Source of the DNA: Candidatus Limnocylindria bacterium
Lineage (GTDB): Bacteria; Chloroflexota; Limnocylindria; QHBO01
DNA length: 11,330 bases
Reading direction: 5' to 3'
NCBI GenBank assembly: GCA_030146365.1
Contig: JASLBU010000173.1
Coordinates: 1 to 11,330, forward strand
Position 1 is the first letter of the stretch. Each line of letters opens with the position of its first letter. Positions 1 to 5,939 of this stretch are shown here, in pieces. The notes beneath the pieces were generated by a model. That model was not told where the DNA came from and did no database searches. It was given only the letters and a program-made list of their open reading frames with translations. A program made the translations under genes and the position numbers.

Positions 1-1059
1 CGCTTCAGCTTCATGCTCGGCGCGGGCACGCTGCTGGCGTCCACGGTGCTGTACCTCTTCATGTGGCAGAGCGGCGCGCCGTTCATCGGCTGGGCGCTCG
101 CGTCGGCCCTGCTCGGCCTGGGGTTCACGTTCTTCTCCGGCGCCACCGAGGCGTGGCTGGTGGATGCCCTGACGGCCACCGGCTTCAAGGGCGATCTGGA
201 GAGTGTGTTCGGCCGCGCGCAGATCGTCGGGGGCGGCGCGATGCTGACCGGATCCGTCCTCGGCGGCGTGGTCGCCCAGCTCACCGACCTCGGCATGCCG
301 TACGTGATCCGCTCCGCGCTGCTGGGTGTGACGCTCGTCGTGGCCTTCCTGTTCATGCGCGACATCGGCTTCAGCCCGGACCGTTCGGCCACGCCGATGC
401 GCGCGGTGCGCGCCGTCGTCAAAGGCGCCGTCGACGGCGGCCTTCGCAACCGTCCGGTGCGGTGGGTCATGCTGGCTGCGCCGTTCGCGACCGGCGTCGG
501 CTTCTATGCGTTCTACGCCCTGCAGCCCTACCTGCTCGAGCTGTACGGGGACCCGAGCGCCTACGGGATCGCCGGGCTGGCGGCGGCGATCATTGCCGGT
601 GCCCAGATCGCCGGTGGCGCGGCCGTCAGCTGGATCCGGCGGTGGTTCCGCCTCCGGACCGATGGGATGCTTGTCATGGGCGCCATCGGCGTGGCGGCGC
701 TCCTGATGCTCGGCCTGATGCCGCTCTTCTGGATCGCCATCGCGATGCTCGTCGTGTGGGCGCTGGCGGGCGCCATCGAGGACCCCATCCGGCGCGCCTA
801 TCTCAACGGCCTGATCCCGTCCCAGCAGCGAGCCACCGTGCTCTCGTTCGACTCCCTCATCGGATCGGCCGGCGGCGTGGTGGTCCAGCCGGGACTGGGC
901 CGCGCCGCCGACGTCTGGGGCTACCCCGCCTCGTATCTCATCGCCGGGTCAATCCAGGCGCTCGCCCTGCCGTTCCTGCTCCTGGCGCGTGGCGAGCGCG
1001 CGAGCTCGGACCCGGTCACCTCCAGCCCGGATGAGGCCGCCTCGCCCGCCGTTTCCTGA
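1..1059 (+). CDS. MFS transporter, C-terminal part (5' end outside window)
   Basis: Major facilitator superfamily permease, presumably in the cytoplasmic membrane; substrate unknown. The frame is open from base 1, so the ATG at 13 is probably internal. About 352 residues are visible, with some ten hydrophobic segments, so roughly the first two helices of a 12-helix MFS protein are missing. The segment GFTFFSGATEAWLVDAL and the late stretch LIPSQQRATVLSFDSL, followed by GLGRAADVWG, resemble drug-efflux-like (DHA3-type) MFS members. That subfamily assignment comes from family resemblance only. The tail after the last helix is short, polar and rich in Ser, Pro and Ala. The stop is TGA at 1057-1059. 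It converges on the MetE-like gene, with an inverted repeat between them. Confidence 0.85.
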   Translation, partial: RFSFMLGAGTLLASTVLYLFMWQSGAPFIGWALASALLGLGFTFFSGATEAWLVDALTATGFKGDLESVFGRAQIVGGGAMLTGSVLGGVVAQLTDLGMPYVIRSALLGVTLVVAFLFMRDIGFSPDRSATPMRAVRAVVKGAVDGGLRNRPVRWVMLAAPFATGVGFYAFYALQPYLLELYGDPSAYGIAGLAAAIIAGAQIAGGAAVSWIRRWFRLRTDGMLVMGAIGVAALLMLGLMPLFWIAIAMLVVWALAGAIEDPIRRAYLNGLIPSQQRATVLSFDSLIGSAGGVVVQPGLGRAADVWGYPASYLIAGSIQALALPFLLLARGERASSDPVTSSPDEAASPAVS

Positions 1060-1114
1060 GGCGCCGGACGCCGGAGGCCGGTACGCGGACGCGGGCGGTC
1101 GATGGCCGGGCCGA

Positions 1115-1139
1115 CCGGCCTGACCGAGGCTCAGGCCGG
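1115..1139. terminator. Perfect 9-bp inverted repeat between convergent genes
   Basis: Arms CCGGCCTGA (1115-1123) and TCAGGCCGG (1131-1139) are exact reverse complements separated by a 7-base loop. The repeat lies 55 bases after the MFS stop, and its right arm contains the stop codon of the convergent MetE-like gene. No T-run follows on either strand, so it is not a canonical intrinsic terminator. A bidirectional terminator or 3'-end-stabilising hairpin is the likely role by position. Confidence 0.5.
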
Positions 1140-2189
1140 GACGCCGGCGCCCTCGATGATCTCGCGGTGAATGTCGAGGAGCCGGGGCACATCGCCGCGT
1201 TCCGCGCGGGCCATGCCGCATTCGGTGCACACGCCCCACGGCCGCCCTCCGAGACGGTCGTCCACGAGCCGAACCTGTTCCTGTGTCGTCCCTGGCTCCT
1301 GGCGCTCCGGGTGATACGGCACGAGGGCGAAGGCGAGCTCCGTCTCCGCCGGGACGTCCAGGCCATCGAGCGGGGCGAAGTATGCGGCGTCGCGCTGATA
1401 CTGCGGGACGGTGAACGCGAACCAGGAGATCGGACGGGAGGCGCCGGACACCACCGCGTTCGCGACGCGGACCTGCAGCTCCAGCGATTCCGGCTCGCGG
1501 AAGTGCTGGTGCTGATAGTCGCCGTAGCAGAGGTGGAAGCCGACCGGGACGTCGGCGGGGACCTGGTCGGCCGCTTCGACCAGGCGGCGCACGACCGCGT
1601 CGAAGTCCTGGGTGGCGGTCGCCGGGAAGCCACCGACCAGCACGCCGAACTCCACGGCCACGTCCCACTGGACCGCGAGATCCTCGTGCGGAATCGCCTC
1701 GATGAGGCGCGCCAGGTCGGCGTACAGGGCGCGGGTGTACGAGCCCTCGATGCGGTCCTGGTCCTCCTGCACGATCCAGCTGTTGATGCTGGCCAGCGGT
1801 GTCGGGTACTGGACCTGGAACCTCGTGCCGGCGGGGATGACGCCCTCGTCCCGCAGGCGCCGGAAGGACTCCCACGACTCGAGATAGGCGTCCGCATACC
1901 CCAGGCTCGGCCACTCGATCGTCTCGGGATCGGCGCCTTGCGCGAGACGCACCTTCGGCATCTGGGTATAGGCACCACCGGCCGGCATATCGACGGTGCC
2001 CGCCTGCTCGAGGCCCGGGGTGGCCCAGAAGCGCTGGAGCTGGAAGAAGATCCAGTTCTGCCGCTCACCCGTCTCGCCATCCGGGTAGCGGGGGGCGATG
2101 GGACCCAGCCGCTGCCCCAGCTCGCGGAATACGGTCTCGGTGTCGGGCAGGTTGATGCTGCCGTTGAGGTGAACGAAGCCGGGTGGCAC
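1131..2189 (-). CDS. MetE-like (cobalamin-independent methionine synthase / UROD superfamily) TIM-barrel protein
   Basis: A 352-residue protein resembling only the catalytic C-terminal barrel of cobalamin-independent methionine synthase (about 750 residues in E. coli), so a full MetE role is unlikely. Near the N-terminus is RYPDGETGERQNWI (34-47), a signature I associate with stand-alone MetE-like proteins of soil microbes. HLCYGDY (219-225) matches the MetE zinc motif (H and C ligands), and CTECGMAR (321-328) matches its last cysteine ligand, with an extra Cys giving CxxC. The glutamate ligand is not obvious: the region that should carry it reads ISWFAF (254-259). The likely activity is methyl transfer to or from a thiol, but the substrate is unknown. 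The start is GTG, supported by AAGGAGG six bases upstream. It is divergent from the methyltransferase gene. Confidence 0.8.
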   Translation of the reverse strand: MPPGFVHLNGSINLPDTETVFRELGQRLGPIAPRYPDGETGERQNWIFFQLQRFWATPGLEQAGTVDMPAGGAYTQMPKVRLAQGADPETIEWPSLGYADAYLESWESFRRLRDEGVIPAGTRFQVQYPTPLASINSWIVQEDQDRIEGSYTRALYADLARLIEAIPHEDLAVQWDVAVEFGVLVGGFPATATQDFDAVVRRLVEAADQVPADVPVGFHLCYGDYQHQHFREPESLELQVRVANAVVSGASRPISWFAFTVPQYQRDAAYFAPLDGLDVPAETELAFALVPYHPERQEPGTTQEQVRLVDDRLGGRPWGVCTECGMARAERGDVPRLLDIHREIIEGAGVPA

Positions 2190-2195
2190 GGGTAG

Positions 2196-2202
2196 CCTCC
2201 TT
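2196..2202 (-). promoter_or_regulatory. Shine-Dalgarno AAGGAGG of the MetE-like gene
   Basis: On the minus strand AAGGAGG lies six bases before the GTG at 2189. It is one of the two strongest ribosome binding sites in the window and fixes the GTG as the start. Confidence 0.8.
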
Positions 2203-2325
2203 GCCTATCGCACCTGGCGGGGGCACCGCTTCCGCCTCGAGGAGGGACGGGTCGGTTGCCGGGCCGTCGACGAGCCAGGACTCTCGGGCCGCTCTGGATA
2301 GGTGTCACCGCTCGGCGACGAGGGC

Positions 2326-2353
2326 ACTCTAGCAGAGGCGTGCACAGGATCAA
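2326..2353 (-). promoter_or_regulatory. Candidate promoter for the MetE-like gene
   Basis: On the minus strand TTGATC (2353-2348) and TAGAGT (2331-2326) are 16 bases apart, and a TGC just before the -10 box gives an extended -10 look. Transcription would start near 2319 and leave a leader of about 130 bases before the GTG at 2189. This rests on consensus matching only. The 208-base divergent gap must hold promoters for both genes, but I see no comparably good plus-strand promoter. Confidence 0.3.
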
Positions 2354-2397
2354 GCGGCCCGGTTCCCACGGCCGCCTGACGAGAGCATCATGGGCCG

Positions 2398-3078
2398 ATG
2401 GGGCGCGACTGCTGCAGGCCCGACTACGACGCGCTGTTCGACGATCGAGCAGCGCGTCGTGAGCTTGCCGCCTATCGGCGCCGCGGTCCGCGTGGTAAGA
2501 CGCGCCGCCTGGTCGAGGCGATTCGCGCAGAGGGCGTGACGAGCGCAAAGATCCTCGACATCGGCGGGGGCGTGGGCGTCATCGGCGCCGAGCTCCTGCA
2601 TCACGGGGCTCGCCACCTCACGGACGTCGACGCGTCGCGTCCCTATCTTGCAGCTGCTCGGTCGGAAATCGAGCGGAGGGGCTTCGGCGATCGCGCCACG
2701 TTCATGCACGGGGACTTCGTCCAGCTGGCGGAGGAAGTACCCGCTGCCGACGTCGTGACGCTCGATCGGGTGATCTGCTGCTACGACGACTGGACCGCCC
2801 TGGTCGACCGCTCCACCGAACGGGCCGGTCGGCTGTACGGGCTCATCTACCCGCGCGACCGGTGGTGGATGCGGGGCGCGATCAGGATCGTCAGGACGAC
2901 CGGGCGAGTCTTCGGGCAGGCGCTGCCTTTCAACGTGCACCCGGAGCGCTTCGTGGACGAGCGTGTGCGCGCTGCCGGCTTCGCCCCCGTGCTTTCAGAT
3001 CGTGGCTGGTTCTGGCAGACGACGCTCTACCGGCGCACACGGGGCATTGCCATCCGAGCCCTCGAGGGCGCAGACTGA
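2398..3078 (+). CDS. Class I SAM-dependent methyltransferase
   Basis: A 226-residue cytoplasmic protein predicted to transfer a methyl group from S-adenosylmethionine to an unknown acceptor. Motif I is KILDIGGGVGVIG (51-63), the acidic residue after strand 2 is in TDVDAS (75-80, D78), and HGDF (104-107) is the adenine-side motif. DRVICCYDDW (123-132) resembles the post-strand-4 region of Mg-protoporphyrin methyltransferase (BchM)-like proteins, but no other pigment gene is present, so that function should not be assumed. The N-terminus MGRDCCRPDYDALF carries a Cys-rich start that I recognise from uncharacterised relatives. The ATG at 2398 has only a weak GAGAG about 12 bases upstream. It is the first gene of the plus-strand run, ending 36 bases before the leader ORF ahead of the RIO kinase. 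Confidence 0.85.
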   Translation: MGRDCCRPDYDALFDDRAARRELAAYRRRGPRGKTRRLVEAIRAEGVTSAKILDIGGGVGVIGAELLHHGARHLTDVDASRPYLAAARSEIERRGFGDRATFMHGDFVQLAEEVPAADVVTLDRVICCYDDWTALVDRSTERAGRLYGLIYPRDRWWMRGAIRIVRTTGRVFGQALPFNVHPERFVDERVRAAGFAPVLSDRGWFWQTTLYRRTRGIAIRALEGAD

Positions 3079-3103
3079 CCGGGTTCAGTACCGCAGCACA
3101 ACG

Positions 3104-3109
3104 AGGAGG
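3104..3109 (+). promoter_or_regulatory. Strong Shine-Dalgarno AGGAGG ahead of a mini-ORF
   Basis: AGGAGG lies five bases before the ATG at 3115, an ideal distance. That ATG is not in the RIO kinase frame and opens only an 18-codon ORF. GGAGGAC (3105-3111) can pair exactly with GTCCTCC at 3137-3143 or at 3173-3179, so this site could be masked by RNA folding. Confidence 0.6.
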
Positions 3110-3114
3110 ACCGC

Positions 3115-3171
3115 ATGACGCCAGTCGCGTTGCCCTGTCCTCCCGATCCCACGAGGCCGCTCAGCGACTGA
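3115..3171 (+). CDS. Possible 18-residue leader peptide upstream of the RIO kinase
   Basis: An ATG with a near-ideal Shine-Dalgarno opens the peptide MTPVALPCPPDPTRPLSD, which stops at TGA 3169-3171, 41 bases before the proposed GTG of the RIO kinase. It is proline-rich (six of 18 residues, including PP), and proline runs slow ribosomes, which fits a leader peptide that times translation of the next gene. Alternatives are that the ATG is the true kinase start, separated from it by a sequencing error or real frameshift, or that it is a chance ORF. The peptide itself resembles nothing I know. Confidence 0.35.
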   Translation: MTPVALPCPPDPTRPLSD

Positions 3172-3200
3172 CGTCCTCCCGGGTCGGGCCATCCCCTCCC

Positions 3201-3204
3201 GGAG
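3201..3204 (+). promoter_or_regulatory. Modest ribosome binding site (GGAG) of the RIO kinase
   Basis: GGAG, eight bases before the GTG at 3213, is the only reasonable ribosome site in the kinase frame. It is weaker than AGGAGG at 3104, which serves the mini-ORF, and lies in a CCTCCCGG-rich segment (copies at 3175-3182 and 3196-3203) that could fold. Confidence 0.45.
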
Positions 3205-3212
3205 ACCGCTGC

Positions 3213-3980
3213 GTGCACCCTTCTTCTGCGCCGTCGCGCGACGCCCCTGCGTGGCTGCGCGACGAACCATCCACCGACACCCAGATCGGCACCCTGAAGA
3301 CCGGCAAGGAGGCCGAGGTCTTCCTGGTCGAACGCCGCTACGCGGGCGGCTCCACCGTGATGCTCGCGCACAAGCGATATCGCCCACGACGTCCAGCCAA
3401 GAACGAGCTGCGGGACCTCGGGTTCCAGCGGGCCACCGCCTTCCGCCACACGTCCGTGTACCACGCCGGTTGGCACTTCTCCAGCCGTGACCGACGAGCC
3501 GTCGAGACCCACTCCGCGCACGGCCGGGAGCTCATCGAGCGTATGTGGCCCGTCAAGGAACACGAGGCGCTGGAGCGCGCCTGGCGCGCGGGCGTCTCGG
3601 TTCCCTACCCGGTCGACCTGACCCAGGACGGCGTGCTGATGGAGCTGATCGGCGACGCCGACTCCGTGGCGCCGCGGCTCGCGCAGGCTCACCTCGCTGG
3701 GCCGGCGGTCGCCGATGCGTGGGAGCAGCTGCGCGCCAGCCTCCGGGCTCTCACTGCGGCGGGGCTGGTGCACGCGGACCTGTCGCCGTACAACCTGCTG
3801 TGGTGGCGCGACCGCCTCGTCATCATCGATGTGCCGCAGGCGGTGGAGTTCGTCACCAATGCGGAGGCGCCGGACCTGCTCCACCGCGACCTCGCCAACG
3901 TCGCCGCATGGTTCACCCGACAGGGACTCGACGTGGACGTGGAGGCGACCTTCGCCGAGCTCCTCGCGCTTGCGTGGTGA
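3213..3980 (+). CDS. RIO1-type atypical serine kinase/ATPase
   Basis: A 255-residue protein kinase of the RIO family, which in archaea and eukaryotes acts in small-subunit ribosome maturation; the role of bacterial members is unclear. All core elements are visible: phosphate-binding stretch GTLKTGKEAEV (26-36), ATP-anchoring lysine in LAHKRY (K54), hinge MELIGD (143-148), catalytic loop LVHADLSPYN (185-194, D189 and N194), metal-binding aspartate in IIDVPQ (D206), and the RIO1-like LLHRDLANV (222-230). The RIO2 winged-helix N-terminal domain is absent, and there is no long tail. The GTG at 3213 is chosen because GGAG lies eight bases upstream and the frame before it lacks family features. The SDR gene starts 38 bases downstream on the same strand. 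Confidence 0.88.
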   Translation: MHPSSAPSRDAPAWLRDEPSTDTQIGTLKTGKEAEVFLVERRYAGGSTVMLAHKRYRPRRPAKNELRDLGFQRATAFRHTSVYHAGWHFSSRDRRAVETHSAHGRELIERMWPVKEHEALERAWRAGVSVPYPVDLTQDGVLMELIGDADSVAPRLAQAHLAGPAVADAWEQLRASLRALTAAGLVHADLSPYNLLWWRDRLVIIDVPQAVEFVTNAEAPDLLHRDLANVAAWFTRQGLDVDVEATFAELLALAW

Positions 3981-4018
3981 GTTCGGAGGTGCGGCACGTC
4001 CTCTGCGTTCGCCAACGC

Positions 4019-4918
4019 ATGACCACAACCGAACGTCCCCAGGACCCGAAGACCCAGCACCCGACCCCTCCCTTCCCGGAGCAGCAGCAGGAGGCGCCGG
4101 GCACCGAGGCGCAGCTCGAGCCGCGAGCCGATCACGGTGAGCAGACGTACCGCGGCGCCGGCCGCCTCACCGACCGCGTCGCGCTGATCACCGGCGCCGA
4201 TTCCGGCATCGGCAAGGCGGTCGCCATCGCCTTCGCGCGAGAGGGCGCCGATGTCGCCGTCAGCTATCTCGGCGGCATGGAGGAGGAGGATGCGGCCGAT
4301 ACCGTGCGCTGGGTCGAGGAGGCCGGCCGACGCGCGATCGCCGTCCCGGGTGACATCCAGGACGAGGCGTTCTGCCGATCCCTGGTGGAGCGCACGGTGG
4401 ATGAGCTCGGCAACCTCGACTTCCTCGTGAACAACGCGGCCTGGCAGGACTGCGGCGACCGCATCGAGGAGGTCACCACGGAGGAGTGGCAGCGGATCTT
4501 CCGCACGAACGTCGAGGCGATGTTCCACCTGTCGAAGGCCGCGATCCCGCGGATGCGCGAGGGCGGATCGATCATCAACACGACGTCGATTCAGGCCTAC
4601 TCGCCGTCGCCGGAGATCCTCCCCTACGCGGCGACGAAGGGCGCGATCCTGACGTTCTCCAAGGGGCTCGCCCAGGATGCCGGTGTGCTGGAGCGCGGCC
4701 TGCGGGTCAACGCGGTCGCGCCCGGGCCGATCTGGACGCCGCTCATTCCCTCGACCATGCCGGCGGAGAAGGCGGCGACGTTCGGCGAGAACACGCCGCT
4801 GGGCCGTGCGGGGCAGCCGGCCGAGCTGGCGCCGGTGTACGTGTTCCTCGCCTCGCAGGAGTCGAGCTACATCACCGGAGAGGTGATCGGCGTGACCGGA
4901 GGCCGCCCGCTCGGCTGA
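4019..4918 (+). CDS. Short-chain dehydrogenase/reductase, glucose/ribitol dehydrogenase-like (YghA type)
   Basis: A 299-residue NAD(P)-dependent oxidoreductase of the classical SDR superfamily. The Rossmann glycine motif is TGADSGIG (58-65), followed by NNAA (138-141), N164, catalytic S190 in NTTSIQAY, and Y203/K207 in YAATK. The 50-residue N-terminal extension with PPFPEQQQEAPGTE and PRADHGEQTYRGAGRL is characteristic of the YghA / glucose-ribitol dehydrogenase branch, often stress- or spore-associated. The true substrate cannot be read from the sequence. The ATG at 4019 matches the usual family N-terminus. It has no close Shine-Dalgarno; a GGAGGT lies 28 bases upstream at 3985-3990, too far to be typical. 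The gene lies 38 bases after the RIO kinase and 56 before the LLM gene. Confidence 0.9.
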   Translation: MTTTERPQDPKTQHPTPPFPEQQQEAPGTEAQLEPRADHGEQTYRGAGRLTDRVALITGADSGIGKAVAIAFAREGADVAVSYLGGMEEEDAADTVRWVEEAGRRAIAVPGDIQDEAFCRSLVERTVDELGNLDFLVNNAAWQDCGDRIEEVTTEEWQRIFRTNVEAMFHLSKAAIPRMREGGSIINTTSIQAYSPSPEILPYAATKGAILTFSKGLAQDAGVLERGLRVNAVAPGPIWTPLIPSTMPAEKAATFGENTPLGRAGQPAELAPVYVFLASQESSYITGEVIGVTGGRPLG

Positions 4919-4962
4919 GGCGAGCCGCGAGTCCGTCAGCCGTCGGCCACCCGGCCGGCGGC

Positions 4963-4968
4963 TACCCT
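4963..4968 (+). promoter_or_regulatory. Candidate -10 box for leaderless LLM oxidoreductase transcript
   Basis: TACCCT fits TANNNT and ends six bases before the GTG at 4975, which would put the transcription start at or beside the start codon. No Shine-Dalgarno is present, as expected for a leaderless mRNA. No clear -35 box is seen 17 bases upstream. Confidence 0.45.
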
Positions 4969-4974
4969 CTCACC

Positions 4975-5901
4975 GTGCACCCGTTTCGCTTCATGGTCCA
5001 CACCGGCCGCGGGGAGCTGGTGGAGGATTGGGTGGCTCACGCGCGACGCGCCGAGCAGCTCGGTTATGCGGCGATCTACCTGACCGATCATCTCGGCGGC
5101 CAGCTGTCCCCGATCACCGCGATGGCGACCGCGGCCGCGGTCACCCGCACCATCCGCATCGGCTCATACGTCTTCGCCAACGACTTTCGGCATCCGCTCA
5201 TCCTGGCCCGTGAGGCGGCGACGCTCGACCGGCTGAGTGGCGGGCGGCTGGAGCTCGGACTGGGCGCCGGATGGATGCGGTCGGACTACCGCCAGCTGGG
5301 CATGCCGTACGAGCGGCCATCGGTCCGCATCGACCGCCTCCAGGAAGCACTCGGCATCATCCGGCGGCTCCTTGCCGGCGAGACGGTGTCGCATGACGGC
5401 CCGCACTATCACCTGGACCGGGCGACGGTCGGGCCTCGGCCGGTGCAGCGGCCCCACCCGCCCATGATGCTGGGAGGCGGCGGTCCCCGCCTCCTTCGGC
5501 TCGCGGCACGAGAGGCACAGATCGTGGGGCTCGCGCCACAGATGACCGCCGCCGGCCGGCCGATGCTGCGGGCCGCGGCGGACGGTGCGGTCGAGGGCCG
5601 GGTCGCCGTCGTGCGCGAGGCCGCCGGCGAGCGATTCGATCAGCTGGAGCTCAACGCCTTCGTCGCGGATGCCGGCATCGTGGGCGGCGATCAGCCGATC
5701 GGTCCGACGCTGTCCGCCTTCCTCAAGTCGGCCGGGCCGGCCGCCATCGGCGGCTCGCCGTACCTGCTGTACGGCACGCGGTCGCAGCTCCGGACCAGCC
5801 TGCTGCAGCGCCGGGAGCGAACCGGCATCAGCTCCTACGGGATCCCAGCGCGGAGCATGGAGGCCTTCGCGCCCCTCGTTGAGGAGCTCGCCGGGACCTG
5901 A
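4975..5901 (+). CDS. F420-type LLM-class oxidoreductase (MSMEG_2516-like family)
   Basis: A 308-residue luciferase-like monooxygenase-fold TIM barrel, probably using coenzyme F420 (FMN is possible) to move hydride to an unknown substrate in the cytoplasm. Family hallmarks are the first strand HPFRFMVHTG (2-11), YLTDHLGGQLSP (35-46), HPLILAREAATLDRLSGG (73-90) with GLGAGW (95-100), and RPHPPMMLGGGG (159-170) near the cofactor phosphate site. The pattern matches the family named after M. smegmatis MSMEG_2516. GTG 4975 is chosen because it keeps the whole first strand, which the ATG at 4993 would cut. A TANNNT box six bases upstream and the lack of a Shine-Dalgarno suggest leaderless translation. 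It converges on the AAA+ gene with a 38-base gap. Confidence 0.88.
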   Translation: MHPFRFMVHTGRGELVEDWVAHARRAEQLGYAAIYLTDHLGGQLSPITAMATAAAVTRTIRIGSYVFANDFRHPLILAREAATLDRLSGGRLELGLGAGWMRSDYRQLGMPYERPSVRIDRLQEALGIIRRLLAGETVSHDGPHYHLDRATVGPRPVQRPHPPMMLGGGGPRLLRLAAREAQIVGLAPQMTAAGRPMLRAAADGAVEGRVAVVREAAGERFDQLELNAFVADAGIVGGDQPIGPTLSAFLKSAGPAAIGGSPYLLYGTRSQLRTSLLQRRERTGISSYGIPARSMEAFAPLVEELAGT

Positions 5902-5939
5902 GCCGGGGCGCGGACCGGCCGCTCAGCAGGCGCCGCCGC

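Noticed and set aside
1167..2195. A 342-codon plus-strand open frame opposite the MetE-like gene
   Set aside because: The minus-strand frame has recognisable motifs and a strong Shine-Dalgarno; the plus-strand product is an Arg/Ala/Gly-rich translation without domain features, as expected of antisense frames at this GC.
2398..3078. Calling the methyltransferase a bacteriochlorophyll enzyme (BchM)
   Set aside because: Only general SAM motifs and one partly similar segment match; no tetrapyrrole pathway gene is nearby, and the ChlI-like ATPase is better read as MoxR-like.
2862..3212. Extending the RIO kinase upstream to the ATG at 2862
   Set aside because: It would overlap the 3' end of the methyltransferase by about 217 bases, and the added residues show no kinase or N-terminal domain features.
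3115..3213. A broken (frameshifted) kinase N-terminus beginning at ATG 3115
   Set aside because: The kinase core starting at GTG 3213 is complete without it and has its own ribosome site, so the gene is called intact; an indel remains a checkable alternative.
3027..4028. A 333-codon minus-strand open frame opposite the RIO kinase
   Set aside because: Low-complexity GC shadow; the kinase motifs on the other strand are decisive.
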